Of a DNA stretch of 64,000 nt, positions 22,976 to 34,579 are shown piece after piece. Both the position numbers and the translations under genes were made by a program. Within the stretch, counting starts at the first letter, position 1; every line of letters starts with the position of its first letter. The stretch is from contig OY829327.1 of NCBI GenBank assembly GCA_963691655.1, positions 53,022,079 through 53,086,078 of the forward strand, in the 5' to 3' direction. Source of the stretch: Toxonevra muliebris. Its lineage: Eukaryota > Arthropoda > Insecta > Diptera > Pallopteridae. The notes beneath the pieces were generated by a model, which saw nothing but the letters and a program-made list of their open reading frames with translations, was not told the origin of the DNA and ran no database searches.

Positions 22976-24178
22976 AGGAGTGAGATTGAAAAAATCTTAA
23001 CACACGTTTTATCTAATAATTTTTTTGGGTGTAAAATTTAAAAATTTCTTTATCTAGTTATCTTTGAAAAATCTGTCAGTTGTTATTTTTAATGACAAAC
23101 ATGTTGATTTATTGTGAGTTCGATCAAAATGAGTGAAGAAGAAGAAGTACGTCTTAAAACTATTACAAATTTTTAAAAAATCCAAATTGGTCCTACAAAA
23201 AATTGGACAAAGAATTAAAGGTCTGCCGTCAAACTGTTTCCAATGTTATTAAACAGTTTCAGGACAATTCGACCATCGATAGGAAACCTTGTTCGGGAAG
23301 AAAACAAGGACCACATGATATTGGGAAAGCCAAGAAAATAGAAAGCATCTCGAAAAGATCTCCAAGCATATCTGGTAGAAAAGCTGACCGGTTCACCCAG
23401 TGCTCTGAATATTTGGTGCGAAAAGTTAAAGCTAATGCAGGTTTAAAAACATACAAAGTCCAAAAAGTTCCAGACAGGAATGCTGCAAAAAAATTTAGAC
23501 GCCAAAAGTAGGGCTCGGAAATTAAAATCGAATTTCATACAAAAATATTCATGTTGTATAATGGACGACGAAACGTATGTACTGGCAGATTTTACGCAGC
23601 TTCCGGGTCAAAATTTTTATGTTGCTGATGCTCGAGGAAATGTCGAAGAACAATTTAAAAAATTTCTAAAAAAATTCCTGGTATGGCAAGCTATATGCAG
23701 TTGCGGCAAAATAAGCAAGTCATTTGTTACAGTGGGCTCTATAAATACCGACATATACATCAAAAAATGTTTGAAAAAAAAACTTCTTCCTTTCATAAGA
23801 AAGCACAATGTGTCCACATATTTTTGGCCTAATTTGGCATCATGTCACTATGGCAAGAAAGCTCTGGAGTGGTACCAAAGTAATAAGATAGTTTTTGTAC
23901 CAAGAGAGGCCAATCCTCGAAATATCAAAGATTTTAAAAGGAGATGGGCAAACTGTTCCAAAAAGGTGTCTAAAACAACTATCAAATCTCTAATGGAAGG
24001 CTTACCAAAAAAGGTCCCCGAGTTCATAAATAGTGGTTAGAACTATAAAAGTTATATTTTTCTCTAATTTGTAAAATATTATCAATTAAATACTCAATAC
24101 TCTAATAAACAATCTAAGATCAACCATTTAAAAATTATTGAATTTTATTTACGTTAAGATTTTTTCGATTCCACTCCT
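22976..24178 (+). mobile_element. Mariner-superfamily element nested in the pogo-like element
   Basis: The termini are AGGAGTGAGATTGAAAAAAT (22976) and, reverse-complemented from 24178, AGGAGTGGAATCGAAAAAAT. Identity is 23 of 26 bp and continues through CTTAAC. TA flanks both ends (22974-22975 and 24179-24180). The 1203 bp unit carries one nearly full-length, frameshifted transposase. Size, TIRs and TA target sites fit IS630-Tc1-mariner. It lies entirely within the 22880-24734 element and so inserted later. Confidence 0.9.
23144..24040 (+). pseudogene. IS630-Tc1-mariner transposase, frameshifted, catalytic residue lost
   Basis: The N-terminal part (from about 23144) is a helix-turn-helix domain (LDKELKVCRQTVSNVIKQF) followed by a basic linker. 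A +1 frame change falls in the seven-A run at 23487-23493. The catalytic part follows: CCIMDDETYVLADFTQLPGQ with the first acidic residue, then FLVWQAICSCGKIS, then FWPNLASCHYGKKALEWYQS. Relatives have WPDLASCHY, so the second catalytic Asp appears to be Asn here. The last block, FVPREANPRN-IKDFKRRWA, seems to have lost a few residues around the third acid. Total length of about 300 residues is near full size. It is probably inactive. Confidence 0.85.
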
Positions 24179-24216
24179 TAATCCGGACCGACCACGACTT
24201 CGCTAATCCGGATCGC

Positions 24217-24498
24217 ATGTTGTATAATCCGAATAAAAATATACTTTGCTACTCAGTTGATAACGATTCTGTTATTACCGAAAACAATTCAGATCCTAAA
24301 GAGGATCCTGATGCCAACATTTCGTTGTCGGTTCTGAAAGAGAAATGGATGTCAAAGCATGAAGATATCGAAGTTTTGCTGCAAAGAATGAATAATGACA
24401 ATCATCAACCGTCTCAATTTGAAATTAGTGAATGGTTCGTTGGAGATGAAAACCATTTACCACTCGATAATGACGAAAGTTTTTCCGCCAAAAGTTGA
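24217..24498 (+). pseudogene. Residual acidic open frame of the pogo-like element
   Basis: The translated sequence includes ENNSDPKEDPDANISLSVLK, EKWMSKHEDIEVLLQRMNND and a terminal acidic stretch ending at a stop at 24496-24498. Composition is normal for protein, not low-complexity. It sits between the nested element and the right TIR, where the C-terminus of a pogo-like transposase would be. The first few codons come from TIR-like repeat sequence, so the ATG at 24217 is unlikely to be a native start. I do not recognise the domain. Confidence 0.45.
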
Positions 24499-24736
24499 AT
24501 TTTTAAAATAAATTTTGAGTTTGTATACATTCCATTACTTTATATATATTTTTAATGTTTATCTTGACTTCATTGTTTTAGTTTATCTTCGAAATATGAA
24601 TGTATTTTATTTGTAATAATAAATAAGTAAGCATAAAACATAAGCATAAGCGTAAAACATTTTCCTTTTTAATATGTCTTTGGTAATCCGGATTGAGTCG
24701 GTTTTAATTGATCCAGATTAGTGAAGTTCTACTGTA

Positions 24737-27700
24737 AATATTTTGGGATCTGAGTACTAAAATACCTTAAAAAATTCTTAAAAATTTATATTTATATTTC
24801 GCATGAGGAACTGTAGTCCTACCTTAACCCATTATCGACCCATTATTTCAAATAAAACAATTTAATTTATCACAATTGGCCAATTCACAAGCTGTCATAT
24901 TTTCGTATGAATTTATAACAAATGAGAGAATACGACGCCGAATAAGTTAGCAATTATGCTCACAAGAAAATAAGATTTTTTCAAGGTACAAAAGAACCTG
25001 TTTTTGAATCAAGACCGTGATTCTGAGGATTGTGAACTGCTGAACTGAACTAAACTGTAAAATTTGTTTGGTTCACATTCCTGGCTTCGATCAGATTACT
25101 TGAGCTATGCTATTTTTCACTTTCCCATTCCTTCTTTTATCACAGTCGTTCACAGAAAATGTTATTAATATTAAGCTTATGCTTTTAGCAGTTCGTTTTT
25201 ATTTATGATTTATATGTAAACAGAGATACACAAACACACATACAACTATGTATAAGCGACTATCCTTTTGTGTTTTGTGCTCACAACTATAATTTTGCTT
25301 GTTGTTTTTTCTTTGTGCTGTTGTGTTGTGTTGTGCTCATCTTTCATTCATTTTTCCATATTCTCGCATTACTGTGATACAAATCTTTACTGATCCAATT
25401 TAAGCATAAAATCCAGCTTTAGTCTCATTTACTGTTAGCATTTTCTTCTTTTAACACAAATACAAATACACAGCAATAGAATAGCAAAGCACCAGCTACA
25501 CTATATGAACCTACTACAATCAACAACAGCTGGAACTACTACTCACACTACTACAGTTACACAGTTACTAACAGTTACTACTTTATGCCATACTAATAAA
25601 AATGCTTCTTTTTATTATTCATTTGTACATATGTGTGTATTTTTCTATCTAATGCATTGCGTAAGAGAGTTTCCTTATCTTTTGGCCCACTGCTGCTCCT
25701 ACTTCAGGTCCTACTCTTGGCACCCGCCCTTTTTTTGCACCCCCCAATTCTCTTTTCATTTTTGCTGTTATGGCTCGCTGTTGCTGCTGTTGTTTAAGCT
25801 TTATGCGCCCATTCGCCCGCTTGCTCGGACATATTCTTGCCATTTATGTTTAGTTTTTATGATTGTGGATTTAGTGTGTTTTTTTTTTTGTCATAAATTA
25901 TGCTTATGTGCCTATTCTATGTATGTGTGTGTTCCTGACTTAAATAATGTAAATTTTGTGTGTTGTTCGTTGGTTTTTTATGCTCTACATAAGCAAAGGC
26001 TGTCTTGATTTTCTTTGGTTTATACATATTTATATACATGTATATGTGTCTATGTATTTATATATGTGTGTGTGTGTGTGTGTATGTGTGCATTTGGAAA
26101 AAATCACTTTTATATCATTCTGTAGCTAATGACAATATGTTAAAATTTTCTTTAGGTTCTTTGTCATTGTTATTGCTGGTGTTGTTGTTGTTTTTGCTGC
26201 TGCTGACTTAAATGCAATTTGTAAACAAATTCATTTTGCGGTTTTAGTGCAAATATTTTATGAAGCGGAAATAAAACTTGACAAGTATCCCACATTCCAT
26301 CGCTCCACTCTCTTCTCCGCCACTCCTTTCGTCTACTTGTCGTTGATTATGACAGCATGTGGTGTTTTTGTCATGCAGCTCAGCTCATGTATGTATTTGT
26401 TTATATGTGTATTTAAGTGTATGTGTGTTTTTATGCGGTGAGTGCTTTGAAAATTAATTAGTCTTGACTTGAGTTAGTGCTTGTAGTCTCCATCTCCCTC
26501 CCCCCCTACTCTTTTCACTTTATGTCTAAGAGCTGAGGTTTCATTTATGATTCCTGCTTCTTTTATTTGATGGAATTTATGACATCGCAATTTAATTTCA
26601 TACTAGTTTTACTTTTACTGTTGTTGTTTCTGCGGCTGTGACTTTTCTATCTTCATTGACCTTAATTCTTTTCTCACTACAATTGAATAATTTTACACTT
26701 CATTTATGTATGCGTATGTTAATTAATGGAAAGGAAATCCAATTTGGGATATTTGACCCTTGATATTATGTGGATCGTTAATTTCTTGATGTGGTTGCAA
26801 AGTTGCTGAAATGTTAGTTTTCTTTATTTTATTAACTTAACAACAGATTTAATGGGCTCTTTGATAATTTACTCATAAAATTCATGAAAATATGCGACCG
26901 AAAATTGAATAGAGACAGAATGGAGTCTTCACCAAAAAGAGATTCCAGTTTCTATAAAGGCGTAGACTCTTAAAAATACCTCCCAAAAAAGTGAAGTGTC
27001 AAATTAATTCTACTAGTCGTATCTCCATTTGCCGTCAAAGATGCTAACCGAATTCGGATATCCCGCCGTTTCTACCGAACATTGTCAACCGAGGACTACC
27101 CCCAAAGCTGCGTCAACTAAAACAAATCGTAACCAATCGTGTCTCGAATAAATAAAGTAAAAACATTATAATTGCAACTGTTTCCTTTAAGTGGCTGAAT
27201 TATATCTCAGCCTAAACAAAACGGGTCAGTCCCGGTCCTATCCTAATTAAGATTTTTACCTTGAAATACTGGAAAAATACAAAGTATGAAAAAATCCTTC
27301 ACTTAAACTAATGAATCCTCATATGAGAAAATGTGTTGCTTGGGTTTTTTTCTTTACATTTCTCTTTTATATATGTACATAATATAAGACAAGTGTTTAT
27401 CTTAAATATGCCTGCCAGCATATTTACACAAAATTTGTATTTATTTGTTAATATCTAATATTACAATACGAAAGAAAAATAAGAAGAAGAAGAAAGTGGC
27501 AAACAACAACAGCAACAATCAAATAACTACAGGAGCAAGAGCATCTTTTATTCTCCAATATACATACAAACAAAAGCAAAGCAGAATGCATACAATGCTC
27601 GCGACTCGTTCTTCCCTGAAAAATAAAATAAATGAAAAAGCATAGCATACATTTGTGCGGCGTTCGCAGTGCGAGCCGCGAGCAATACTCTACTTCTTAT

Positions 27701-30197
27701 AATAATTGTTTGTTTATAAAAAAAGCAAAAATGAAAGAACGAAAGAATCTTTACAAAAACATATATACCAAGCCAAAAAAGGAAAAAGAAGAACGAAATA
27801 CATCATCACTAGTCAAAATTTTCTTTATTGTACTTCGCTTCTTTACTTTCTTTTTATTTTCTTGCGAATGTATACAATACCCTAAGGATATAAATATCCG
27901 TTAATAAGTGTGCATGTACTGACATTTGTTTTACAATGTTAGTGTTATCAATACATGGCTGTTTGGTGTAGGTGAAAGAATAGGTCGTGCGGGAGGCGGG
28001 GAAACAGAGTTTGCTTGAAGGGCAAAGTTTGAAAATTGAATATTTATTGCTGCATGTATGCATATTACAAATATTTTTGAGCGTTTCATTGTTTCTATTT
28101 CCTAAACCTTTAAGTTTTTACTTTAAAATGTATTGATTTCTTTGTTTTTGTGTGGTTTTTTCTCGCTTGTTGTTGTGACTCGCTTGTTTCCTATTACTAA
28201 ATTCTCCGCTCAATCCAAAACGCAAAATGTAAGTCAACATCAGTTTGACAGCTGCATATCAAGTGTCACACATCAACTAAACACACACATACATACATGC
28301 ATTATGTTTGTGTATGTCCACTAACCATGACAGTTGTAGTTGTACCCAATGATTGTGATTGTGTTTGTGCGACTGTGATTGCTACTGAAAGTTGGTAAAA
28401 TTCTGCTAATTGAAAGTTGGTAGCACTTTGCTGAATGCAATAGTAGTAGTTGGGGCAACAGTGGCTTTTGTGGCAATTGTTTACTAATTGATTTGATTTG
28501 TTTTTCCAGCAGTTGTTGCTGCTCTTCTTTTTGTTTTTCTTTTCATTTCCATTTTCGTCTTTCTGATTGATTGTTGTTATTGTCCATGTCAGTGTTTTTA
28601 TTTTCATTATTCGGTTTTTCTCTCTTTGCTGTTGTTGTTTTGATTTGCTTTACTTTTCGGAGTAGTTATGTGTGTCGTGTACACATGGGACCTTTAATTA
28701 ACGTGTTCGTATTTATTTATAAAGGAAACCATTTTTTTTCTGGTTTTCTTTTCTGTTTTTTTTCTATCCTATAATCTATTTTGTGTGGATACTTAAATTA
28801 AATGAAATTTAGCAATTCTATAAATAATTCAATGGATTTAGTTATTCACTTTCAATAATTTCCAAGGTTTAATTAAGCAGAATAATTTTTTTTTTATGTA
28901 CATAAATCTACTGCATTTACTTAATTATTATATTGACTCTTCTCCCCTCTCTCCCTCTTCACATGTAAGCACGTTCAAATTATTGATGAAAGTACTTAAA
29001 AAATACTTAGGGATGGTTTACACAGGGAATCATTTTGACACATATGTACACGTTTATACAAGGGCAATAAAAGCTAAAATGAGTGACTTTTATTTTAGAA
29101 AATTCTTAGGAAGTCCTACTATTTTCATTACTCCTTTTTTTCTATGAAATTAAACATAAATCTTTGAAGTAACTTCAAATGATACCTCAATGTAAACTCA
29201 GCCTTGAATGTATATATATTTATTATGCATATCTTCTTCTAATTTAGTTCCAAGTAATTTGCAAAATAAAGTCGTTTTCTTCTTCTTCTTTAGGTATTTA
29301 AGTATTTATGTGTGCAAACTTTTATAAAATATATATAATAGTCGTACTGAATATACGTTGCCATATTTTATCCTCTTATCAACTTACCTAATAGTTTCAA
29401 ATAGAGTTGCCAATTGCAAGCTGAAAATTTGCTTATGCTTTAAGTACGATAAATATTTCTTATTGTTTTTTTATGTGAGAGCAATACCAAACAAATTTGA
29501 ATGAATTGGTGTGAAAAGTGTAAGTTGAAAAATCTTGCCCACCATAGTGCCAGATCAAAATTAAGTTTCATCTGGGAGTTTGAAAAACTATTCTTAAGCT
29601 AAAGTTTAATTGTGAAAAAATATAAAATAATCATTGAAACCGATATCAATTCAGCCAGTGATGTTAAGGAACCGTCTGTAGTTTCCTTATCTTTGTTGAC
29701 AAATTTTCTGAGACAACCAGCAAATTTTATCTTGGTGTGAATGCCTTCTTATCGCTGAAATATCGATTTCGCAGAATTTATATATCACAATGCAGTTCTC
29801 TTTCTTTCTTTCCAATCAGAATAGTCCATCAGGTCTGCTTACCTGTTTCAATACACTGTTAATTTATTTTTCTTTGAATGATCTGGTTTCTTAACGTTTA
29901 TATCTGATATGGTATGTTCTAGAAACAACTTAGCAATTTTATCGATACTGATTTTTTATTTGTTCTTAACTTAAATGCAATAAACTGATCGTCTGTGTTG
30001 CTTACTTATTTATATTTTAAAATACAGAGCCAATGCATAAATGAATCAGCCATGTTTAATTTTATCAGCTATTGAGTTATGGCCAATTTCACAATGTTCA
30101 TGATCATTGTAAAGGGCACATTTATGGCAATATTTTAAATGCTCAAACAGAAGCTTTATTTTATTTTAGCTCAGATCAGTTCAGTTCAAATTTAAGT
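24737..30197. repeat. Intron-like DNA with microsatellites
   Basis: A TG run at 26065-26082, ACTACT-type repeats near 25535-25580, CTG/TTG tracts near 25780 and 26165-26205, AAGAAG near 27480, and many ATGTATG tracts. Long open frames here, including 25505-26008, are translations of such tracts (Cys/Phe/Leu/Thr-rich) with no domain. Bases 27010-27150 are less AT-rich and encode short protein-like stretches that I could not assign. No gene is called. Confidence 0.55.
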
Positions 30198-30855
30198 TTA
30201 GTTGGGAAAGTAACTGAGAATATGGATACTAAGGAATAAGCTGGTGAAGTTTTTATATAGATTTTCTACACACTTATGCCAGCGCTTGATCCAATCCTCG
30301 AAACATTTATTATATTCGGTTTTCGGTATGTCCATCAGTGCTTCCTGCGATTTTCCCATTACTTCCTCTCGGCTGCTGAAACGCGTTCCCCGTAACGGTT
30401 TTTTAACTCGATTGAACAGAAAGAAGTCACAGGGAGCCAAATCAGGTGAATTCGGTGGCTGGATTTGTGTTTGTTGCATTTTTCGTCAAAAAATTACGAA
30501 TAATGATGGCACTGTGCGACGGTGCGTTATCATGGTGCAAAATCCATGAGTTTTCTATCCACAATTCTGGTCTCTTTCGGCGAATTGCTTTACATAAACG
30601 CATCATAATGCCCAAATAATACTCTCTGATGGTTAATTTGCGGTTATTTACCAAAATTTCTTTTACTTTATCAACGTTTTCGTCGGTTTTCGAAGTCGAT
30701 GGTCTGCCACTGCGTTCATCATCTTCGATTGACTCACGATCACTTTTAAACCGCTCGTGCCACTGGTAAACGACCGTTTTCTTTAGAGAATCGTTACCGA
30801 AACACTTTTCCAACATTTCCAACATTCGCGCACCATTAAATCCGTTTTTACGCAA
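30198..30855 (-). pseudogene. Mariner transposase with internal deletion
   Basis: Reading leftward from 30855, the N-terminal paired-like domain is present: NGARMLEMLEKCFGNDSLKK, VYQWHERFKSDRESIEDDER, SGRPSTSKTDENVDKVKEIL and NNRKLTIRE. It jumps directly to YYLGIMMRLCKAIRRKRPE. The central segment that would carry the first catalytic Asp is therefore missing. SWILHHDNAPSHSA retains the second Asp. After a frameshift at about 30470, NSPDLAPCDFFLF retains the third, followed by YNKCFEDWIKRWHKCVE. This is a classical DD34D mariner arrangement. It is inactive through deletion and frameshift. Confidence 0.9.
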
Positions 30856-31100
30856 AATTTAATACAATAAAATTTTAAAAAATTGTAAAAAATCGCCAAC
30901 ACACACTGAGATAGATGTACTCTTGGCTACGTAACTTTTGCAAATGTCAAGCTATGACGCTAAGATTTAGAGCAAATATCAACAACAGATGTACCAACTT
31001 AACAAAAAAAAAACAGAACTCAAATCGGAACGATGGGAGCGCCACACGGTGGTTGTTCCGGGAATTTTTTCATCAAGGTTTTTATATTTCTCACTATATT
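30856..31100 (-). mobile_element. 5' flank of the mariner copy
   Basis: This should be the untranslated 5' region of the mariner, which is read leftward. A terminal sequence near 31065-31090 (AACCTTGATGAAAAAATTCC on the reverse strand) weakly resembles AAGCTGGTGAAGTTTTTAT at 30237-30255, so these may be decayed TIRs. The match is too poor for firm boundaries. Confidence 0.35.
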
Positions 31101-33012
31101 TTTCTAAATAATAGCAGTGACTGCTGTTTTTAATTGAACTCACGCTATTTAATGAGGTACGCTTCTTAAACTATATCCTTATGTCACAGTGTCCTATGTG
31201 ATATTTAGAAACTCGATCTGGCAACCTTCACAAAACTCTCAATATTACCAATAAATGAAATTTTCTAAAAAAAAACAAATAAAACAAGAAGAAGAAATCG
31301 AAAGCATCATTTCACTTTGCGCTCAAAGCAATTTAAAAGCAAATGTGGTTAAAGGATTTTCATTCAGCTCAATAAATTGGAAATGAACAATTAGCACACA
31401 GCACTCACTCGTATACACACATACAGCACTATACGTGTGTGTATGTGTGTTTAAAAGAGAAGCAAAATGAAATGTCGATAAGTAGGTATGAGTTGGGAAG
31501 GCGAGGGTAGCAGCAGGTGAAAAGCAGATTAAGTAAAATTAGAAACAAATGAGCTTCCCATACAAACTAAAATAAATTAAAATAAGCACACGCTCACAAA
31601 ACGAAAAAAAAGAAAAAAGAATAATAAAGTTATATTCCGAGTTTTTTAATCGGATTAAATTCATAATGGCACAGGAAAAAAAGAAAAAATTGTTTGGTCT
31701 TTAAGAATAATTAGATTTTGAAAATATTAACTGCAATGTTCATTGAGATTGTAGCATAACATTAAATATTCTGGTCAATAAAAATCAATAAACATTAAAG
31801 GCAACTACGATATACCGAATAAACAAATTATGGATATTTTCTTAGAATAAAAACTGCATTTTCTCGTTAATTTTAAGCGATTTTTGATTACTTTTGGTAT
31901 TGTGATCGCCAGTGACCGTATTTTGTATATCCAAACTCGCAGTTATCTGTTTTGAAAAATAGTTGAATACATGTACATATATATGTATATATGCTGCCCA
32001 AACTAAAGTAAAATAAATATTTGCATATGCACTTAACTTCCAGGTAAATTTCAACGTAAATATATAAATTTTCTTAATTAAAATTGCACAAACTTTTGTT
32101 TAGATGTTATGTGAATAGTCTTCTTCAAACAATTACCAGCGCATTACATCTACACACGAGTGTATGTAAGATTTGCATACAACATTTCAGGAATATACAC
32201 ATACCCCCAGCCTCTCATTCAGTCATTTATGAGACTATTACGACATGGCGCCATTTTTGTTTGTATAACAAAATTCGCGCAAAAGTGAAATTTTGACAAG
32301 TCTGTTGACATTGACTAAAGCGAAATTTGAGAGTTTGAGAGCAGGAACAGAAGGAGGAGGAGCCTGGCTAAACAACCAGCAGCGACAAGCACGAACAAAT
32401 GTACATAGGTGCAACAGCAGGAAGAGAAGAAGGAAGAGAGAGAGAGAGAAATGACAGTAGAATTTGCAATAATATTTCAACAACTACTGCTTGATTGCTT
32501 GTCATAATAAATACTCATCATCATCAGCATCATCAGCGTTCGCGGCGGCTCTGTCGTTACTGTCGTCGTCATCAACATCACAGCAATTGTTTTCATTGTT
32601 TAGTTGTGTGCTAAATGTTGCTGTTGCTGCTGCTATCATTGTTCTTGTCGTTGTGGTAGTTATTGTTGATGTGATTTATGTTGTTGTTGCTGTTGTCACA
32701 TACTGTTGTTTTTCTTATTGTCGATATCAGCTGCGTTTTTGCATTTAATTAAGATTTGACATGACAGACAACACAAGACAAACACACACCAGGAGACAGG
32801 CATACACACACATAAGCAAACAAATATTGTAGACACATACTCACAAATGCAAATTTCGTAATGTTTTGCGGCAAAGCAGATAACTGCACACAAACACACA
32901 CACATATGTATAGCAATACATTAAGAGTATCGTTGTTGCTTTTTTTTATTATGAAATGATATTGTAACCGTTTTGTGTAAAATATATACATTAAATAGCA
33001 AATATATACATA
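31101..33012. repeat. Intron-like DNA, triplet repeats
   Basis: ATCATC/CAT repeats near 32514-32540 and extended TTG/CTG tracts at 32616-32705 dominate. A GA run lies near 32436-32449 and CACACA near 32889-32903. Their open frames are low-complexity. No gene. Confidence 0.5.
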
Positions 33013-33190
33013 CACTTGTGGACATATAATTAAGTCATACACTTATGAGCAGAAGAATTTTAAGAAAAAATAAAGTTTCTATTAAAAAGAAACAAAACCA
33101 ACGGTAAAATAAATAAATAACAGTTCAATATTTAAAATTATAAAAGAAATAATGTCAAATTTTTCCAATATACGATAAGTCTATGGTATA

Positions 33191-33214
33191 ACTTGCGGTC
33201 TATAATTAAGTCAT
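33191..33214. repeat. Inner left direct repeat of the Tc1-like element
   Basis: ACTTGCGGTCTATAATTAAG followed by TCAT closely matches the outer terminus at 33013-33038, in the same orientation and about 180 bp inward. It is the expected inner transposase-binding site of an IR/DR end. Confidence 0.75.
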
Positions 33215-33388
33215 ATACTAAACAAAAATATTTTAAAATAAGCTTGATTATTTTTAATTTTGAACTGAAATTTTACCTTTGGTACTGTTAGTACTTTGTG
33301 GAAACCACTTTTGCCTGATAATTTCTGTGCATCTCTTCGACTAGTACCAGAACATTCGGCAGCAGTGATTTGATTCTATTCCTACTGA

Positions 33389-34154
33389 ATGAGGAGGAAA
33401 AGAATAACCCATAAGCAAGCCTTATTTGAAGGTTTTTGCGCTGCCACGACCCTTTTTAAAATACTCTATAGATTTTCTATATGGTTCAAATATGGACTTT
33501 GTGCAGACCACTCGAGAATTTTTATTTCGTTCTCATTTAACCAAGAGTTAACGACCCGATATGTGTGTTTTGGGTCGTTAACATTCAGAAAGATCCAACC
33601 CACAGGTAAATTGTCACCGTATCCTCGGAGAAGATGATTTTTAAGGATGCCTTTGTACTTTTCTTCAGTAATTTTGCTATCGATTTAAGTAATTGGACTA
33701 ACTCCAGAAAACACCACCAAACCATTACACAAGGGCCCCATGTTTTACAGTTTTTTTTAGTAAATTTTCGGTCCAGCTCAGTATTTGATGGATGCCTAAC
33801 AAAGAGCTTTCCATCGATCTCAAACATATTTAATTTGGATTCATCGCTCCAAACAATCGTTTTCCAAAAGTGCTGGTACTAGTGAAGATATTGTTTAGCG
33901 AACTGAATACGCTGCGCAATATTTTTTTTAGACCGTTTGGTTTATGTCTGTTAATTCGTCCTTATATTTTTTTTTTTTGATATTAGTTTGATGAAAGTTA
34001 AATCGTTCATTTTGCTGAGCCTAATCAAGTACCTATCTTCAGCTGGAGACGTTTTAAGTGTTTTTTGGCGTTGCAAATTCTGAAATGATTTGAGTTTTTT
34101 GTAGTATCTAATCTCAATGACCACTTTGCCACGTAAAAAAGCTAGCTCTTTCAC
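33389..34154 (-). pseudogene. Tc1-like transposase, multiply broken
   Basis: Read right to left: an N-terminal DNA-binding piece (KTSPAEDRYLIRLSKMN) is followed, across frame changes, by FWKTIVWSDESKLNMFEIDG with the first catalytic Asp. Next come VRHPSNTELDRKF and GPCVMVWWCF, then FLNVNDPKHTYRVVNSWLNE with the second Asp. Last is WSAQSPYLNHIENL, where family members have SPDLNPIENLW. The final Glu survives but D and P are changed and the Trp codon is a stop. It is clearly Tc1-type DD34E and clearly dead. Confidence 0.88.
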
Positions 34155-34355
34155 GACCTTTGCAATAATCCCAAGGTTCTAGAAGTTTCCCAAATGAGCT
34201 GCCTCTTCGAAGGAATGGAACTCATATTTTTGCCCATCACAACCAAAATGAACAATTGTTCAACTAAAGTATACAGAAATGTGTAAATGATCAATTTTAT
34301 TGGCTTTCACGGAATTTAAGTGCACTAAGTCAAGTCGATTGCGAAAGAATATAAA

Positions 34356-34378
34356 ATGACTTAGTTGTATGTCCACTT
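34356..34378. repeat. Inner right direct repeat of the Tc1-like element
   Basis: ATGACTTAGTTGTATGTCCA is the inverse of the left motif and repeats the outer right terminus at 34552-34577, about 200 bp inward. It completes the four-site IR/DR structure. Confidence 0.72.
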
Positions 34379-34579
34379 CTAATCTTACTCCTTCACACAC
34401 AATTGCCGAATGCGCGCAAAATACGTCACGCTTTTGTAATTGCTCTTAAAATTTTTTAAGGCTACTAATGGTACCGCTAAATGACATTATAAAAAATTCT
34501 TGGACTACTAATATAAAATATTTATCAAACTCAGCATAAAATATTGTTCTAATGACTTAATTATGTGACCACAAGTGTA

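Larger units (their letters stand above)
22880..24734. mobile_element. Pogo/Tigger-like element hosting a nested mariner element
   Basis: The ends are CAGTAGAACTTCGCTAATCC (22880) and, reverse-complemented from 24734, CAGTAGAACTTCACTAATCT. TA flanks both (22878-22879, 24735-24736). CAGTAGAAC...TAATCC is typical of pogo/Tigger termini. After subtracting the inner element, about 650 bp remains, including a short acidic open frame at 24217-24498. A TIR-like string CTTCGCTAATCCGGAT recurs internally at 24197-24212. No DDE core of its own remains, so it is non-autonomous. Confidence 0.8.
33013..34577 (-). mobile_element. Complete-length Tc1-like element with IR/DR ends
   Basis: The left terminus CACTTGTGGACATATAATTA and the reverse complement of the right terminus CACTTGTGGTCACATAATTA match at 24 of 26 bp, both continuing AGTCAT. 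TA flanks both sides (33011-33012, 34578-34579). Each end also has a second internal copy of the motif in the same orientation as its outer copy, at 33191-33214 and, inverted, at 34356-34378. This gives the two-site IR/DR layout known for Tc1-type elements such as Sleeping Beauty, Minos and Paris. The 1565 bp unit carries a broken reverse-strand transposase. Confidence 0.88.

Noticed and set aside
23259..23817. Reverse-strand open frames opposite the mariner-type transposase
   Set aside because: They are antisense shadows of the transposase coding sequence.
25505..26008. 167-codon open frame on the + strand
   Set aside because: It starts in ACTACT repeats and is rich in Cys, Phe, Tyr and Leu from T-rich DNA, with no domain and no splice or start context. 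It is a low-complexity translation.
29835..29860. Reverse-strand ACAG|GTAAGC
   Set aside because: No pyrimidine tract precedes the AG on that strand.
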